From assembly GCA_946615495.1 (NCBI GenBank), contig CAMOHY010000100.1, forward strand, positions 1 through 7,486: 7,486 bases of DNA, read 5' to 3'. How positions within the stretch are numbered: the stretch's first letter is position 1; every line of letters begins with the position of its first letter. The DNA comes from an uncultured Clostridia bacterium. GTDB lineage: Bacteria > Bacillota > Clostridia > Christensenellales > Aristaeellaceae. Shown in pieces: positions 7,248 through 7,486 of the stretch. The notes below the pieces were generated by a model. That model was given only the letters and a program-made list of their open reading frames with translations. It was not told the origin of the DNA and made no database searches. The position numbers and the translations under genes are program-made.

Positions 7248-7315
7248 AACGCTCGGCGTGCTGCCCTTCGGGACCCGCCGAGACGGATAATTTGCCTTCA
7301 GCAAATTTCCTCGTT
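7238..7315 (-). repeat. 78-base two-hairpin unit A (proximal)
   Basis: Second unit, the same length as unit B. Minus-strand order: GAGGAAAT, a small hairpin AATTTGC/GCAAATT (7307-7301 and 7295-7289) with a 5-base loop TGAAG, a linker ATCCGTC, and a larger hairpin CTCGGCG/CGCCGAG (7282-7276 and 7258-7252) with an inner CCC-GAA-GGG and the same AGCA side loop. Compared with unit B, two pairs of the small stem and three pairs of the large outer stem differ, and every change is compensated. A one-base gain in one loop is balanced by a one-base loss in the other, keeping the 78-base period. Confidence 0.8.
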
Positions 7316-7325
7316 ATTATACCAT
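7316..7325 (-). promoter_or_regulatory. Extended -10 box P2
   Basis: ATGGTATAAT on the minus strand, identical to P1 and P3, exactly 78 bases downstream of P1. The hexamer 17 bases upstream (AGCGAG) does not resemble a -35 box, so activity would depend on the TGG extension. It is also the junction between the two repeat units. Confidence 0.45.
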
Positions 7326-7393
7326 GATGCCAGCCGTGCTCGCTGTTCGCGGTCCGGCTGGACGGACAATCGGCTTGCGCCGATTTCCTCATC
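7316..7393 (-). repeat. 78-base two-hairpin unit B (distal)
   Basis: One of two tandem units separated by the TATGGTATAAT box. In minus-strand order it has GAGGAAAT, a small hairpin with a perfect 7-bp stem AATCGGC/GCCGATT (arms 7385-7379 and 7374-7368) and a GCAA loop of GNRA type, a linker TGTCCGTC, and a larger hairpin with a perfect 7-bp outer stem CCAGCCG/CGGCTGG (7361-7355 and 7336-7330). Inside the larger one are an asymmetric internal loop ending in AGCA and a 3-bp CGC/GCG stem. Structure and boundaries match unit A though the sequences differ by roughly a third by eye. Function unknown. Confidence 0.8.
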
Positions 7394-7422
7394 ATTATAC
7401 CATAAATATGCGCTGTCTGCAA
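7394..7422 (-). promoter_or_regulatory. Distal operon promoter P1 (extended -10)
   Basis: Minus strand: TTGCAG (7422-7417) as a weak -35 box, a 17-base spacer, then a perfect TATAAT (7399-7394) preceded by TGG, giving an extended -10 of the TGN type. This is the only one of the three boxes with a -35-like hexamer at the right distance. Transcription would start near 7387-7388, within the conserved GAGGAAAT just before the first small hairpin. A vegetative (sigma-A type) promoter is inferred from the boxes. Confidence 0.65.
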
Positions 7423-7443
7423 GGCAGGGAAGGCGCGTCAAGG

Positions 7444-7467
7444 AAAGCCGTTTTCAGGAAAAGCTTT
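7444..7467. repeat. Imperfect inverted repeat upstream of P1
   Basis: AAAGC at 7444-7448 pairs with GCTTT at 7463-7467, and TTTT (7451-7454) with AAAA (7459-7462), around a CAGG loop with a two-base bulge. No T-run follows on either strand, so it is not a convincing terminator; it could be an operator or chance. Nothing else is recognisable from 7423 to the window end. Confidence 0.25.
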
Positions 7468-7486
7468 GGCCTGGGACAGAGGGCGT

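Noticed and set aside
7235..7403. CRISPR array or integron attC sites as explanations of the 78-base repeats
   Set aside because: There are only two diverged units with internal hairpins, no unique spacers and no short identical direct repeats of CRISPR length; no attC core sites or cassette genes are visible.
7192..7422. Minus-strand 76-codon ORF with an internal 26-residue repeat, ending one base before the ACT start
   Set aside because: The repeat arises because the 78-base structural unit is a multiple of three. The TTG start is the -35 hexamer of P1, so it lies upstream of the transcript's expected start. Differences between units fit base-pair compensation better than codon conservation, with radical amino-acid changes.

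Overview
The window looks like a chromosomal piece of a GC-rich member of the Bacillota, most likely a gut-type Clostridia. The signs are strong AGGAGG-type ribosome binding sites, extended TGN-TATAAT promoter boxes, a four-cysteine Hsp33, and the ACT/UPF0210 gene pair common in Gram-positive bacteria. The taxon is an inference from style and gene content; no rRNA or other marker is present.

All seven genes lie on the minus strand and are transcribed from right to left as one tight run. Spacings are 13, 41, 21, -4, 20 and 27 bases, and I see no convincing terminator between any two. In order of transcription they are: an ACT-domain protein (UPF0237), a UPF0210/DUF711 protein, a NUDIX hydrolase, the redox chaperone Hsp33 (hslO), a cysteine-rich TPR-like protein translationally coupled to hslO, a HEAT-repeat-like protein, and a membrane protein with a zinc ribbon, TPRs and two chitobiase-C-terminal-like domains. 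The last gene ends at the left edge of the window with its stop codon included.

The right end (7191-7486) holds no credible gene but is the most unusual part. Three copies of the extended -10 box TATGGTATAAT (minus strand) sit exactly 78 bases apart. The two intervals between them are homologous but diverged, and each folds into the same pair of hairpins. All 14 outer base pairs are intact in both units, although five of the pairs have been replaced by a different pair, so the structure is conserved beyond the sequence. Only the distal box has a -35-like hexamer. The array forms the promoter/leader region of the operon.

Functionally the operon mixes a probable small-molecule sensor pair (ACT plus UPF0210), a nucleotide-type hydrolase and an oxidative-stress chaperone with three uncharacterised repeat-scaffold proteins, the last membrane-anchored. 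The shared role, if there is one, is not evident from sequence alone.
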